From an uncultured Christensenella sp. (GTDB taxonomy: Bacteria > Bacillota > Clostridia > Christensenellales > UBA3700): a stretch of DNA of 64,000 bases. The DNA lies in NCBI GenBank assembly GCA_910583735.1, contig CAJTXS010000001.1, positions 168,059-232,058 of the forward strand, read 5' to 3'. A program made the position numbers and the translations under genes. Below, one piece after another: positions 1-7,993 of the stretch; the first letter of the stretch is position 1, and every line of letters starts with the position of its first letter. A model generated the notes under the pieces. The model had not been told where the DNA came from. It did not search any database and worked only from the letters and a program-made list of their open reading frames with translations.

Positions 1-1468
1 GCGATACTTCGCCGTAGATTATGTTGTGGACAGCCTCTCCGCCCGCTTCGCCGGGAAGATATGCGTTAAGCACCGCCTTTACCTTATCTATCCAGGGCAT
101 AGCGACGGGGGAGCCGCCGTAGAGTATGACGGTGACATTGCTGTTGACTGCGGTTACCGCCTCTATGAGCGCATTGTGAGATTCGGGCAAATCGATGTGC
201 GAGCGATCGTATCCTTCGCACTCGAAGTCGTCGGTAAGTCCTATCGCTACGATTACCTTTTCCTTTCTCGAGGCGAGCGCTACCGCTTCTTGAATCATTT
301 CCTGATTGACTACTTCGTTGCTGATAGTATATCCGGGCGCGAATTCGAATTTGCGTCCGTTCTGCGTGAGCGCGTCCAGCAGGCTGACCAGCTTGATGGG
401 ATTGATTCTCGAGCTGCCCGAGCCCTGATATCTGCTCGTTCTTGCCAGTTCGCCGATAAGCGCGATGTCGTCGCTCTCGGCGATGGGCAGAGCATTGTCG
501 TCGTTTTTAAGCAAGACGGCGGACGCTTCGGCTATCTTGCGCGCTATGTTGTGCGCGTTCTCGTAGTCGGCGCTGTATCCGCTGCGCTGATTGGAGTCGC
601 ATTTGAATATGAACTTGAGCAAACGCAATACTACCTTGTCAAGGTCTTTTTCCTTTAATTGACCCGACTTGACAGCTTTTATTATTTGCTTGTCGGTCAC
701 GCCGCCCGAGTAGGGCATCTCAAGGTCAAGACCCGCCTGTATGCCCTTTACGCGATTATTGGTGGCGTTCCAGTCGCTGACGACCAGTCCCTTGAAGCCC
801 CATTCCTCGCGCAAAATATCTGTAAGGATGCGCTTATTGTCGGACGCGTATTCTCCGTTAATCTGATTGTAGGAGCACATTACCGTCCAAGGCTTGGCTT
901 CCTTGACAGCGCATTCAAAGGACGGCAGATATATTTCTCTTAAGGCGCGCTCGTCTACGACGGCGTTGATGGTCATTCTGTGCGTCTCTTGGTTGTTGAC
1001 GCAGAAGTGCTTGAGAGATGTGCCCACATTCCTCGACTGAACGCCGTTGATATAGTTGACGCACATGCGGGAGGACAGATACGGGTCCTCGCTCATGTAT
1101 TCGAAGTTGCGTCCGCATAGAGGAGAGCGCTTGATATTTACGCCAGGTCCGAGTATTACGGATACGCCTTGGTCGAGGCATTGCTTGGCAAGCTCTTCGC
1201 CCATAAGATAGGCGAGAGAAGTATCCCACGAGCTCGCGAGATTGACTGCGGGCGGGAATGATGTGGCGGGATATGAGGAGTTGAGCGCTTTGCCGGAATC
1301 CTCATTCTCGAGCCTCAATCCGTGAGGACCGTCTGATACTCTTGCCGAGGGGACGTTCATCCTATATATCGGCTTAGTTGTCCAGTAGTCTCTGCCGCTG
1401 CATAGACCGGCTTTCTCTTCTAAAGTCATATCTTTCAATATGGCATTGTAATCTATGTAGTTATTCAC
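1..1468 (-). CDS. GH3 family beta-glucosidase, N-terminal part (runs off the window)
   Basis: I translated this by hand: the frame is open from a GTG at 1468 to the window edge, giving about 489 residues with no stop. It is a glycoside hydrolase family 3 enzyme, expected to remove terminal beta-linked glucose or related sugars. Visible family marks are the SDGPHGLR stretch near residue 46, GPGVNIKRSPLCGRNFEY near 107, the KHF-VNNQE segment, and VVSDW, whose Asp is the catalytic nucleophile of GH3. The second, alpha/beta sandwich domain begins around residue 310 (AVLLKNDDNALPI) and continues to the edge. No signal peptide is seen, so it is probably cytoplasmic and acts on imported oligosaccharides. 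The GTG start is chosen because GAGG lies 9 nt upstream. Substrate specificity cannot be told. Confidence 0.93.
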   Translation of the reverse strand, partial: MNNYIDYNAILKDMTLEEKAGLCSGRDYWTTKPIYRMNVPSARVSDGPHGLRLENEDSGKALNSSYPATSFPPAVNLASSWDTSLAYLMGEELAKQCLDQGVSVILGPGVNIKRSPLCGRNFEYMSEDPYLSSRMCVNYINGVQSRNVGTSLKHFCVNNQETHRMTINAVVDERALREIYLPSFECAVKEAKPWTVMCSYNQINGEYASDNKRILTDILREEWGFKGLVVSDWNATNNRVKGIQAGLDLEMPYSGGVTDKQIIKAVKSGQLKEKDLDKVVLRLLKFIFKCDSNQRSGYSADYENAHNIARKIAEASAVLLKNDDNALPIAESDDIALIGELARTSRYQGSGSSRINPIKLVSLLDALTQNGRKFEFAPGYTISNEVVNQEMIQEAVALASRKEKVIVAIGLTDDFECEGYDRSHIDLPESHNALIEAVTAVNSNVTVILYGGSPVAMPWIDKVKAVLNAYLPGEAGGEAVHNIIYGEVS

Positions 1469-1502
1469 ACGCTACCTCGATTGATTGTAGTTATACGCCT
1501 AT

Positions 1503-1531
1503 ATCATAACAGAAATTATCGATAAATTCAA
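1503..1531 (-). promoter_or_regulatory. Predicted sigma-A promoter of the GH3 gene
   Basis: Read on the minus strand: TTGAAT, 17 bp spacer, TATGAT. The predicted start of transcription is near 1496, leaving a leader of about 28 nt that contains the GAGG ribosome-binding site. Confidence 0.6.
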
Positions 1532-1749
1532 GTCAAATACCTGCTTAATATTTTATTTATATAATTAAGCGCCAATGCGCGGCGTTTTAATTATGCGGAA
1601 AATATTCAAAAATGTCGAAACTATATTTTAATATCTACGGTACAGACCCTAAGAGTGATATTTTTATAATAAAACGCTTGCGGCACCTGTCAAGCAGCGC
1701 GCTAATGAGCGCAGTAATAATTGTATTGACATTAATTTGCTGTATATGT

Positions 1750-1778
1750 TTGACAAATAACGCGCTATATATTAAAAT
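1750..1778 (+). promoter_or_regulatory. Predicted sigma-A promoter of guaB
   Basis: TTGACA (1750-1755), 17 bp spacer, TAAAAT (1773-1778). Transcription should begin near 1785, 28 nt before the guaB ATG. This shows that the open frame running upstream to 1612 is not part of the protein. Confidence 0.75.
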
Positions 1779-1812
1779 AACAATAATTATTTTATTCGTG
1801 TTAGGAGTAGTT

Positions 1813-3267
1813 ATGTCCAAAAATTTGAAAGAAGGCTTGACTTTTGACGATGTATTGCTTATCCCCGCTTATTCCGAAGTATTGCCCTCGCAGGTCGATC
1901 TTTCGACTAAGCTGACGGACGAGATTTCTCTCAATATACCGCTTTTGAGCGCATCGATGGATACGGTCACGGAGCACCAGCTCGCCATAGCGATGGCTCG
2001 AGAGGGCGGAATCGGCATGATTCATAAGAATATGAGCATCGAGGCTCAGGCGCTCAATGTCGATAAGGTAAAGAGAAGCGAGAACGGCGTCATTACCAAT
2101 CCTTTCTATCTTTCTCCCGACCATAAGCTGACGGATGCGCTCGACTTGATGCACAAGTTTAAGATAAGCGGCGTGCCTGTCACAGTCAACGGCAAGCTCG
2201 TGGGTATAATTACCAACAGAGATTTGCGCTTCGAGACGGATTTCGAGCAGAGGATAGGCGACGTCATGACTAAGGACAAGCTCGTGACAGCTCCTGTCGG
2301 CACCACTCTTGCGGAGGCTCAAAAGATACTGGGCAAGAACCGTATAGAGAAGCTCCCCCTTGTAGATAAGGACAATAATCTTAAGGGTCTTATAACAATC
2401 AAGGATATAGAGAAGGCTATCAAGTATCCCAATTCCGCCAAGGATAAGACGGGCAGACTGCTTGCGGGCGCTGCGGTCGGCGTCACCGCGGATATCGTGG
2501 ACAGAGTATCCGCTCTTGTGGAGTCGAGGGTAGACGTAGTCACTATCGATACCGCTCACGGGCACAGCAAGAATGTGCTTAACTGCGTAGCTTCTATCAA
2601 ATCTAAATTCCCTTCGCTGCCTCTCATAGTCGGCAATGTGGCTACTGCGGAAGCAACCAAGGCGCTGATAGACAACGGGGCAGACGTAGTCAAGGTCGGT
2701 ATCGGACCCGGCTCTATCTGTACTACGAGAATTATTGCGGGTATCGGCGTGCCTCAAGTTACCGCGGTTATGGATTGCGGCGAGCAGGCGGACAAGATGG
2801 GCAAGAGAGTTATTGCAGACGGCGGAATTAAGTTCAGCGGCGACATTGTCAAGGCGATAGGCTGCGGAGCGAGCGCGGTTATGATCGGTAGTCTCTTTGC
2901 AGGTACCGAAGAGACGCCCGGCGACATCGAGATATTCCAAGGTCGTAGCTTTAAGGTATACAGAGGTATGGGCTCTCTCGGAGCTATGGCTGCGGGCAGC
3001 AAGGACAGATATTTCCAAAGCGACGCCAAGAAGCTTGTTCCCGAGGGCGTAGAGGGCAGAGTGCCTTTCCGCGGAAGCCTGGCGGATGTCGTGTTCCAGC
3101 TCATGGGCGGCTTGAGGGCAGGTATGGGCTATTGCGGTATGAAGGATATAGAGAGCTTGCGTCATAATGCGCAGTTCGTCAAGATAAGCAACGCGGCGCT
3201 TATAGAGAGCCACCCTCACGATATATCGATTACTAAGGAAGCGCCCAACTACAGCACCAAGGGCTAA
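1813..3267 (+). CDS. guaB: IMP dehydrogenase
   Basis: Inosine-5'-monophosphate dehydrogenase oxidises IMP to XMP with NAD, the committed step of guanine nucleotide synthesis, in the cytoplasm. The 484-residue product has the family's usual length. The N terminus (LKEGLTFDDVLLIPAYSEV) begins the TIM barrel, a pair of CBS modules interrupts it at about residues 95-210, and the catalytic loop GPGSICTT puts the nucleophilic Cys at residue 303. The flap/K+ site region (ADGGIKFSGD, then YRGMGSL) is intact. The start ATG at 1813 is preceded by AGGAG at proper spacing. The frame stays open for another 67 hydrophobic codons upstream, but the promoter lies inside that stretch, so it is rejected. The gene is monocistronic and convergent with glyS. 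Confidence 0.97.
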   Translation: MSKNLKEGLTFDDVLLIPAYSEVLPSQVDLSTKLTDEISLNIPLLSASMDTVTEHQLAIAMAREGGIGMIHKNMSIEAQALNVDKVKRSENGVITNPFYLSPDHKLTDALDLMHKFKISGVPVTVNGKLVGIITNRDLRFETDFEQRIGDVMTKDKLVTAPVGTTLAEAQKILGKNRIEKLPLVDKDNNLKGLITIKDIEKAIKYPNSAKDKTGRLLAGAAVGVTADIVDRVSALVESRVDVVTIDTAHGHSKNVLNCVASIKSKFPSLPLIVGNVATAEATKALIDNGADVVKVGIGPGSICTTRIIAGIGVPQVTAVMDCGEQADKMGKRVIADGGIKFSGDIVKAIGCGASAVMIGSLFAGTEETPGDIEIFQGRSFKVYRGMGSLGAMAAGSKDRYFQSDAKKLVPEGVEGRVPFRGSLADVVFQLMGGLRAGMGYCGMKDIESLRHNAQFVKISNAALIESHPHDISITKEAPNYSTKG

Positions 3268-3292
3268 TCGATTACATTAATTATAAAAAGTT

Positions 3293-3324
3293 AAATGCGC
3301 GGCGTATAAGTCGCGCATTTTTAT
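3293..3324 (+). terminator. Rho-independent terminator of guaB
   Basis: Eight-base-pair stem AAATGCGC/GCGCATTT with a 12-nt loop, followed by TTATA, 25 nt after the guaB stop. Confidence 0.65.
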
Positions 3325-3369
3325 ATACAGTAATCCCTATTTTATAAAATTAAATAAATTTTTATGTTC

Positions 3370-3405
3370 ATATTAATAAATTCGGCGCGATATCTTATCG
3401 CGCCG
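3370..3405 (-). terminator. Terminator of glyS
   Basis: A perfect 10-bp stem CGGCGCGATA/TATCGCGCCG with a 3-nt loop (3383-3405). Read on the minus strand it is followed by AATTTATTAAT. It lies 26 nt beyond the glyS stop and separates glyS from the convergent guaB. Confidence 0.7.
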
Positions 3406-3430
3406 CTGTATATATATGGTTAAATATTTA

Positions 3431-4816
3431 TTAATATTGCAGGTTATCCTCGAGATACTTTACAAGCGAGTCGATAGGTATCCTTACCTGCGCCATACTG
3501 TCGCGCTCTCTTACCGTAACGGTATCGGTATCGAGAGTGTCGAAGTCTATCGTGACACAATAAGGCGTGCCTATCTCGTCCTGCCTGCGATATCTCTTGC
3601 CTATGGACGCGCTCTCGTCGTATGTAGCGGAGAAGCGCTTGCTAAGCATGCGGTATATCTCCTCGGACTTTTCACCGAGCGCCTTTTTCTGCAAGGGCAG
3701 CACGGCTACCTTGTAAGGAGCAAGGGCATGGTGCAGCTTGAGTACTACGCGCGTGTCGCCGTCGATTTCTTCTTCCTCATATGCGTTGCACAGGAATGCC
3801 AGCACAACTCTGTCCGCGCCCAAAGAAGGCTCTATTACGTAAGGCACATACTTCTCGCCCGTTACGGGGTCGGTGTAATCCAAAGACTTTCCGCTTGCCT
3901 TGATGTGTGCGTTGAGGTCGTAATCAGTCCTGTCCGCAACGCCCCATAGCTCGCCCCAGCCGAAGGGGAAGAGGAATTCGAAGTCTGTAGTAGCTCTGGA
4001 GTAGAATGCAAGCTCTTCGGGATCATGGTCGCGCAGCTTTAATCTCTCTTGCTTTATTCCGAGACCGAGCAGCCAATCTCTGCAATAGTTCTTCCAGTAC
4101 TCGAACCACTCGAGGTCTGTACCGGGCTTGCAGAAGAATTCCAACTCCATCTGCTCGAACTCTCTTGTTCTGAATGTAAAGTTGCCGGGAGTGATTTCGT
4201 TTCTGAACGACTTGCCTATCTGCGCAATTCCGAAAGGCACCTTCATGCGGGTGCTTCTTGCGACATTGTTGAAGTTGACGAATATTCCTTGAGCCGTCTC
4301 GGGACGCAGATATACCGTGCTTGCGCTGTCCTCGGTGATACCCTGGAAAGTCTTGAACATTAAGTTGAACTGTCTTACTCCCGTAAATTCGCTCTTGCCG
4401 CATACGGGGCAGGCTATCTTATGGGAGATGACGTAGTCTTCCATCTTCTTATTGTCCCAACCTGATATATTCTCCTCGCAGCCGTGCTTTTTCATATAAT
4501 CCTCTATGAGATTGTCGGCGCGGTGTCTCGCCTTGCAAGCCTTGCAATCCATGAGCGGATCGCTGAAGCCGCCTACGTGACCGCTCGCAACCCACACCTG
4601 AGGGTTCATCAATATAGCGCAATCTACGCCCGTATTATAGGGATTTTCCTGTACGAATTTCTTCCACCAGGCTTTTTTTACGTTGTTCTTTAGTTCTACG
4701 CCCAAAGGACCGTAATCCCATGTATTGGCAAGTCCGCCGTATATTTCGCTGCCGGAGAAGATAAATCCTCTGCCTTTGCATAAAGCGACGAGCTTATCCA
4801 TAGTTAAATCAGCCAT
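3431..4816 (-). CDS. glyS: Glycyl-tRNA synthetase, single-chain dimeric type
   Basis: A class II aminoacyl-tRNA synthetase that charges tRNA-Gly. The 461-residue length and N terminus (MDKLVALCKGRGF, then GSEIYGGLANTWDYGPLG) are those of the alpha2 single-chain enzyme, not the alpha/beta bacterial form. Class II motif 2 is visible in GKSFRNEI followed by TFRTREFEQMELEFF, motif 3 in EPSLGADR, and the C-terminal anticodon-binding domain starts around residue 360 (VAVLPL). Cys pairs CKAC and CPVC in the insertion may bind zinc. The ATG at 4816 has GGAG upstream. No T-box element is visible in the short leader, which is unusual for a synthetase in this phylum. The gene is monocistronic. Confidence 0.96.
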   Translation of the reverse strand: MADLTMDKLVALCKGRGFIFSGSEIYGGLANTWDYGPLGVELKNNVKKAWWKKFVQENPYNTGVDCAILMNPQVWVASGHVGGFSDPLMDCKACKARHRADNLIEDYMKKHGCEENISGWDNKKMEDYVISHKIACPVCGKSEFTGVRQFNLMFKTFQGITEDSASTVYLRPETAQGIFVNFNNVARSTRMKVPFGIAQIGKSFRNEITPGNFTFRTREFEQMELEFFCKPGTDLEWFEYWKNYCRDWLLGLGIKQERLKLRDHDPEELAFYSRATTDFEFLFPFGWGELWGVADRTDYDLNAHIKASGKSLDYTDPVTGEKYVPYVIEPSLGADRVVLAFLCNAYEEEEIDGDTRVVLKLHHALAPYKVAVLPLQKKALGEKSEEIYRMLSKRFSATYDESASIGKRYRRQDEIGTPYCVTIDFDTLDTDTVTVRERDSMAQVRIPIDSLVKYLEDNLQY

Positions 4817-4844
4817 AATTCACTCCGTATATTTTATTCAGTTA

Positions 4845-4874
4845 ATTATATTATTTTTAGTTGAGTTATGTCAA
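4845..4874 (-). promoter_or_regulatory. Predicted sigma-A promoter of glyS
   Basis: On the minus strand: TTGACA (4874-4869), 18 bp spacer, TATAAT (4850-4845). The transcript would start about 22 nt before the ATG, which leaves no room for a T-box riboswitch. Confidence 0.75.
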
Positions 4875-4956
4875 ATGTCGGTAACACTTTTACGGCATTT
4901 TGCGTATTGTGAAGTAAGAACGGACTCGTGCCGTTAATCTAAACGGAGGAATTGAT

Positions 4957-5142
4957 ATGAATAATTTTGATTTCGGCGGCGGTTGCGACTGCCTGTGGAT
5001 CATCCTTTTACTTATGTGCTGCTGCGGTTGCGGTAACAATAGCTGCGGCAACACCGGCAACAGCTGCTGCGGCTGTAACATAATCCCCGTCCTTGTAGCT
5101 TTGAGCTGCTGCGGATGTGGCTGCGGCAACGGCTGCAACTAA
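4957..5142 (+). CDS. Cys/Gly-rich 61-residue protein of unknown function
   Basis: A 61-residue protein with 15 cysteines and 12 glycines. Two short hydrophobic runs (LWIILLLM at 13-20 and IIPVLVAL at 42-49) alternate with clusters such as CCCGCG and CCGCGCGNGC. A strong ribosome-binding site (GGAGGAA) stands before the ATG, and a hairpin-plus-T-run terminator follows, so it looks like a real, single-gene unit. Similar small high-cysteine proteins of Clostridia are sometimes labelled chorion class high-cysteine HCB proteins, a name without functional meaning. A spore-coat, membrane-associated or metal-binding role is possible, but nothing here decides it. No clear sigma-A promoter is visible upstream, so expression from a sporulation sigma factor is conceivable. 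Confidence 0.75.
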   Translation: MNNFDFGGGCDCLWIILLLMCCCGCGNNSCGNTGNSCCGCNIIPVLVALSCCGCGCGNGCN

Positions 5143-5194
5143 TCGATAATGCACTGTTAGGGCGTGTCCCGACAGAGTAGCAGTCGATTAATGA

Positions 5195-5250
5195 GCCGCC
5201 ACGAAGCGGCGTTCGTGCAATCCCGATCTATTCGGGATTGCTATTTTTAT
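5195..5250 (+). terminator. Double hairpin terminator after the Cys-rich gene
   Basis: A small stem GCCGC/GCGGC (5195-5210) is followed by a perfect 10-bp stem GCAATCCCGA/TCGGGATTGC (5217-5241) and TATTTTTAT: a strong Rho-independent terminator. Confidence 0.85.
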
Positions 5251-5278
5251 ACATGGCTTTTTGCCCGTATATCTTTGT

Positions 5279-5307
5279 TTGATTTTACGCGCGAGTCGAG
5301 TTATAAT
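5279..5307 (+). promoter_or_regulatory. Predicted promoter with its -10 box 6 nt before the ATG
   Basis: TTGATT (5279-5284), 17 bp spacer, TATAAT (5302-5307). The ATG of the next gene is at 5314, so the predicted +1 is the A of the start codon. Confidence 0.6.
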
Positions 5308-5313
5308 ATATGT

Positions 5314-5571
5314 ATGAGAGATTATAACATCTTTACATGGCTTATAGATTTTCCCGTTAAGCCGCTTGTATATAAGTGCTGGATATATATCGGCGCTCCC
5401 GTTATATTCGTCATGTGGCTGTGCGTACAATTTGTCTTTAATGACTTGCTGTATTACTGGGCGGCATATGTCTTTGTACCTGTCGTAAGCATAAGCATAG
5501 TGTGGGATTGCATCAACTATATCAGATACGTCATGATGGGACGTAAGCCCAAAGGTATTCGACATAAATAG
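5314..5571 (+). CDS. Small two-helix membrane protein, unknown function
   Basis: An 85-residue protein. Two membrane helices are apparent (about residues 21-40, YIGAPVIFVMWLCVQF, and 43-65, LYYWAAYVFVPVVSISI), with a basic C-terminal tail (GRKPKGIRHK) that suggests an N-in, C-in topology. The frame is open for 50 more codons upstream, but that stretch runs through the preceding terminator and reads as unstructured, so ATG 5314 is preferred. No Shine-Dalgarno sequence is present, and a good promoter ends 6 nt before the ATG, so a leaderless mRNA is predicted. I do not recognise the family. Confidence 0.6.
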   Translation: MRDYNIFTWLIDFPVKPLVYKCWIYIGAPVIFVMWLCVQFVFNDLLYYWAAYVFVPVVSISIVWDCINYIRYVMMGRKPKGIRHK

Positions 5572-5711
5572 ATAATATAACTTACGGCGCGCGATGTCTT
5601 ACTTATTGATTTATTTATGTTGTAAATGATTGTCATACGCGCGCAACCGACTAAGTTTAGTCTATAATCGGTCTTATGCAAAAGTATAAATTAACTAAAA
5701 ATCCTTGCGGC

Positions 5712-5753
5712 ATAAGTTAAACTTTATTAATCGTATAAGTTAAGCTTTATTAA
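5712..5753 (+). repeat. Two tandem 19-bp direct repeats in a 260-bp intergenic region
   Basis: ATAAGTTAAACTTTATTAA (5712-5730) and ATAAGTTAAGCTTTATTAA (5735-5753) differ at one base and have a period of 23 bp, about two helical turns. They lie about 80 bp before a small membrane-protein gene. The same intergenic stretch contains a dyad GACTAA-GT-TTAGTC (5649-5662) directly followed by TATAAT. The arrangement looks like a double operator, but no regulator is known. Confidence 0.6.
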
Positions 5754-5831
5754 CGCGATATATCAGTCTGCATTTCTGTATTTCAATATTCTTTTCGTCA
5801 TTACGCGTTGCGGCGCGGCATATTCTATAGT

Positions 5832-6296
5832 ATGTCCATCAAGTGGGTTAAGTATATGTGGGCGCTTGCCTTTGCAATGGCGGTGGTACTTATATGCGGC
5901 GCGATATGTTCCTTTATCAATATTGAGACGGATATATTTACGACCGTCAGGTTGCCGCGCGGAATATCCGGCGTTATCGTTTCGGCGGGCTGCGCGGTGT
6001 CGTATGCGCTGCTGATTGCCGTCATGTCGAGGCTGATAGTGGGCGGCGCGGGCAGGTATGCGGTGGCGGTCGCCGTCATATGCCTGCTCTATATTGTGTG
6101 GACCATAGTATTTATGGGCGCGTCCTCTCTGGCGGGAGGGGCGAGCGTAGCCTTCTTAATAGCTGTTTATTCGGTAGCGCTCGGCGTAGTTTTGTTTATG
6201 AAGGATTGGGCGTGCGGCTTGATTTTTACCCCTATTATGCTGTGGCATATCTATCTTGCGGTAATGTCTCTGCTTACTTTGCGCGTTAATATATAG
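5832..6296 (+). CDS. Four-helix membrane protein, unknown function
   Basis: A protein of about 154 residues composed almost wholly of hydrophobic segments (about residues 7-29, 45-70, 74-100 and 108-150), so an integral membrane protein with four or five helices. ATG 5832 is used. An upstream TTG at 5808 would add eight residues (MRRGIFYS), and neither start has a convincing ribosome-binding site. I recognise no family. It sits alone between two promoters, downstream of the paired 19-bp repeats, which may control it. Confidence 0.6.
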   Translation: MSIKWVKYMWALAFAMAVVLICGAICSFINIETDIFTTVRLPRGISGVIVSAGCAVSYALLIAVMSRLIVGGAGRYAVAVAVICLLYIVWTIVFMGASSLAGGASVAFLIAVYSVALGVVLFMKDWACGLIFTPIMLWHIYLAVMSLLTLRVNI

Positions 6297-6304
6297 CGTT
6301 TTTC

Positions 6305-6333
6305 TTGATAAATTTTATTTCCTTTGCTATAAT
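6305..6333 (+). promoter_or_regulatory. Predicted sigma-A promoter of the ECF-S/coaX/hom operon
   Basis: TTGATA (6305-6310), 17 bp spacer, TATAAT (6328-6333). It leaves a leader of about 105 nt before the first ATG (6446). The leader has GC-containing complementary segments (CGATAC near 6358 with GTATCG near 6416), but I do not recognise a known riboswitch class in it. Confidence 0.65.
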
Positions 6334-6445
6334 ATTACGAAAGGTATAGGCGACAGCGATACGCTTTGCTCGGTCGTATGTCATCCCGATTATCTTTTAA
6401 TTTACTTGTGATGGGTATCGTAAGAGCCCAATCGGAGAGTGCTTA

Positions 6446-7204
6446 ATGGGCAAAAAATTTGCTCGTAAATCGGCGGGTAAAATTGCCGTGCTTGCAATGT
6501 TGCTTGCGTTGGTTATAATATTCATCTGCGTGCCCGTGTCAATATCGGGAGTGAGCATTGCGATGTGCCTTGTGCCGATATTGATATCCGCGCTTGTGCA
6601 GAGTTTCGGAATAACGGCGATATTGACTGCGATAATGGCGGTCGGACTGTGGGCGTCGGCGTTCGTGTCGGCAAGCCCCGTAGCCGCAATATTCCGCAAT
6701 CCGTTGATAGGAATTGTGCCAAGGCTTGCCGTAGGATTAGTTGCATACGGCGTATATCACGGCTTGTCGAGACTTGCTGCATCGTCTCTGAAGAGATACG
6801 ACGAGGTCAAGGCAGGCGACGGGGATTATAAGAAGGCAAGGGCGAGGGCGTACGCCGTGCGAGGCGGTTTTGCCGCGGCGGCGTGTCTGCTCGGTACCCT
6901 ATGTAATACGCTGCTCGTATCTTTGAATATATGGCTGTGCTATATAGTGGGGGATATGCCCATAGACAGCAATTTGCCCATGTTGTTCTTTGAGGGAGCG
7001 GTGATAGTCAACGCCGTAATAGAGGCGGTAGCGTTTACGCTCATCGTGCCGCCGATAGCCGCCGCTATCGATAAGGCGGGATATGGCATAGCCGGCAGGA
7101 AGAGACATAAGCGAGCAACCTGCAAGATAGAGCGGAGCGCGGCAATCGATAGCGACGCCGCAGACAAGACGGGCTCGACAGAGCCGGAAGATAATAATCG
7201 GTAA
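6446..7204 (+). CDS. ECF transporter S component, probably for pantothenate
   Basis: A 252-residue integral membrane protein with five to six helices. The N-terminal pattern (a basic start, then LAMLLALVIIFICVPV) and the central PRLAVGLVAYGVYHGL are typical of substrate-binding S components of energy-coupling factor vitamin transporters, which work with shared EcfA/A'/T subunits encoded elsewhere. The stop is followed after one base by the start of coaX, and the two are surely co-transcribed, so pantothenate is the likely substrate (inference from context). The C-terminal 40 residues are hydrophilic and charged (GRKRHKRAT, then an acidic end), an extension beyond the usual S component of about 180-200 residues. 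Confidence 0.75.
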   Translation: MGKKFARKSAGKIAVLAMLLALVIIFICVPVSISGVSIAMCLVPILISALVQSFGITAILTAIMAVGLWASAFVSASPVAAIFRNPLIGIVPRLAVGLVAYGVYHGLSRLAASSLKRYDEVKAGDGDYKKARARAYAVRGGFAAAACLLGTLCNTLLVSLNIWLCYIVGDMPIDSNLPMLFFEGAVIVNAVIEAVAFTLIVPPIAAAIDKAGYGIAGRKRHKRATCKIERSAAIDSDAADKTGSTEPEDNNR

Positions 7205-7205
7205 T

Positions 7206-7991
7206 ATGATAATAGCGATAGATATAGGCAATACCAATATCAAGATAGGCGTATTCAACGGCGATGAGCTCATCAACGCGTTCAGGTTTTCCGTGCGTAC
7301 GTCTCATACTGCGGACGAATTCGGCGTCAATCTGCGCATGGTGATGTCGGACAGCAAGTTGAGCGCGTCGGATATCGACGGCGTGATAATCTCGTCGGTG
7401 CAGCCCGAGCTCAACTATACCGTAGAGCATGCCTGCAAGCATTATCTCGGACGCAGTCCCATGATAGTGGGCGTGGGCATCAAGACGGGATTGAATATCA
7501 AGTATACCAATCCCCAAGAGCTCGGCGCAGACAGGATAGTCAATTCCGTCGCCGCATACAGACTGTACGGAGCGCCTTGCATAGTGGTGGATTTCGGTAC
7601 GGCTACGGTGTTCAACTACGTGGCGGCGGGCGGCGAATATATGGGCGGATGTATTGCGCCCGGCATTAAGACCAGTCTGGACAGCCTGGTGGAAAAGACA
7701 GCTAAGCTCCCCAGCATAGAGCTGATTAAGCCCGAGCGCATTATTAACCGTACCACGGGCACCAACATGCAGGCGGGATTAATATACGGCTTTGCGGGGC
7801 TGGTCAAGTACATCATCGAGCAGATGAAGAAGGAGTGCGGCGCAGCCGACGTCAAGGTAGTGGCGACAGGCGGACTGAGCGAAGTGGTCAAGGCCGTACT
7901 TCAAGAGAAGATAATTGACGTGACAGACAGGTCTCTTACGCTTAAGGGACTGAAAATAATATATGATTCTAACATCGGTAAAGGAGAATGA
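7206..7991 (+). CDS. coaX: Type III pantothenate kinase
   Basis: Phosphorylates pantothenate to 4'-phosphopantothenate, the first step of coenzyme A synthesis. The 261-residue product starts with the ASKHA phosphate-binding motif DIGNTN (residues 6-11), has GADRIVNSVAAY with the catalytic region, and a second phosphate motif DFGTATVFNYV. Type III enzymes are insensitive to feedback by CoA and need a monovalent cation. It begins one base after the ECF S-component stop and overlaps the region of the hom start, so the three genes form a translationally close-packed operon for pantothenate uptake, activation and aspartate-family synthesis. Confidence 0.95.
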   Translation: MIIAIDIGNTNIKIGVFNGDELINAFRFSVRTSHTADEFGVNLRMVMSDSKLSASDIDGVIISSVQPELNYTVEHACKHYLGRSPMIVGVGIKTGLNIKYTNPQELGADRIVNSVAAYRLYGAPCIVVDFGTATVFNYVAAGGEYMGGCIAPGIKTSLDSLVEKTAKLPSIELIKPERIINRTTGTNMQAGLIYGFAGLVKYIIEQMKKECGAADVKVVATGGLSEVVKAVLQEKIIDVTDRSLTLKGLKIIYDSNIGKGE

Positions 7992-7993
7992 CA

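Noticed and set aside
1612..1812. Upstream in-frame extension of guaB encoding 67 hydrophobic residues
   Set aside because: A consensus promoter lies inside it (1750-1778), the family start with AGGAG is at 1813, and IMP dehydrogenases have no such membrane segment.
1801..3219. 472-codon open frame antisense to guaB
   Set aside because: It mirrors the codon pattern of guaB on the other strand, has no ribosome-binding site and reads as low-complexity, unlike any protein.
4817..4956. Possible T-box riboswitch before glyS
   Set aside because: The predicted transcript starts only 22 nt before the ATG, and no T-box AGGGTGG motif is present.
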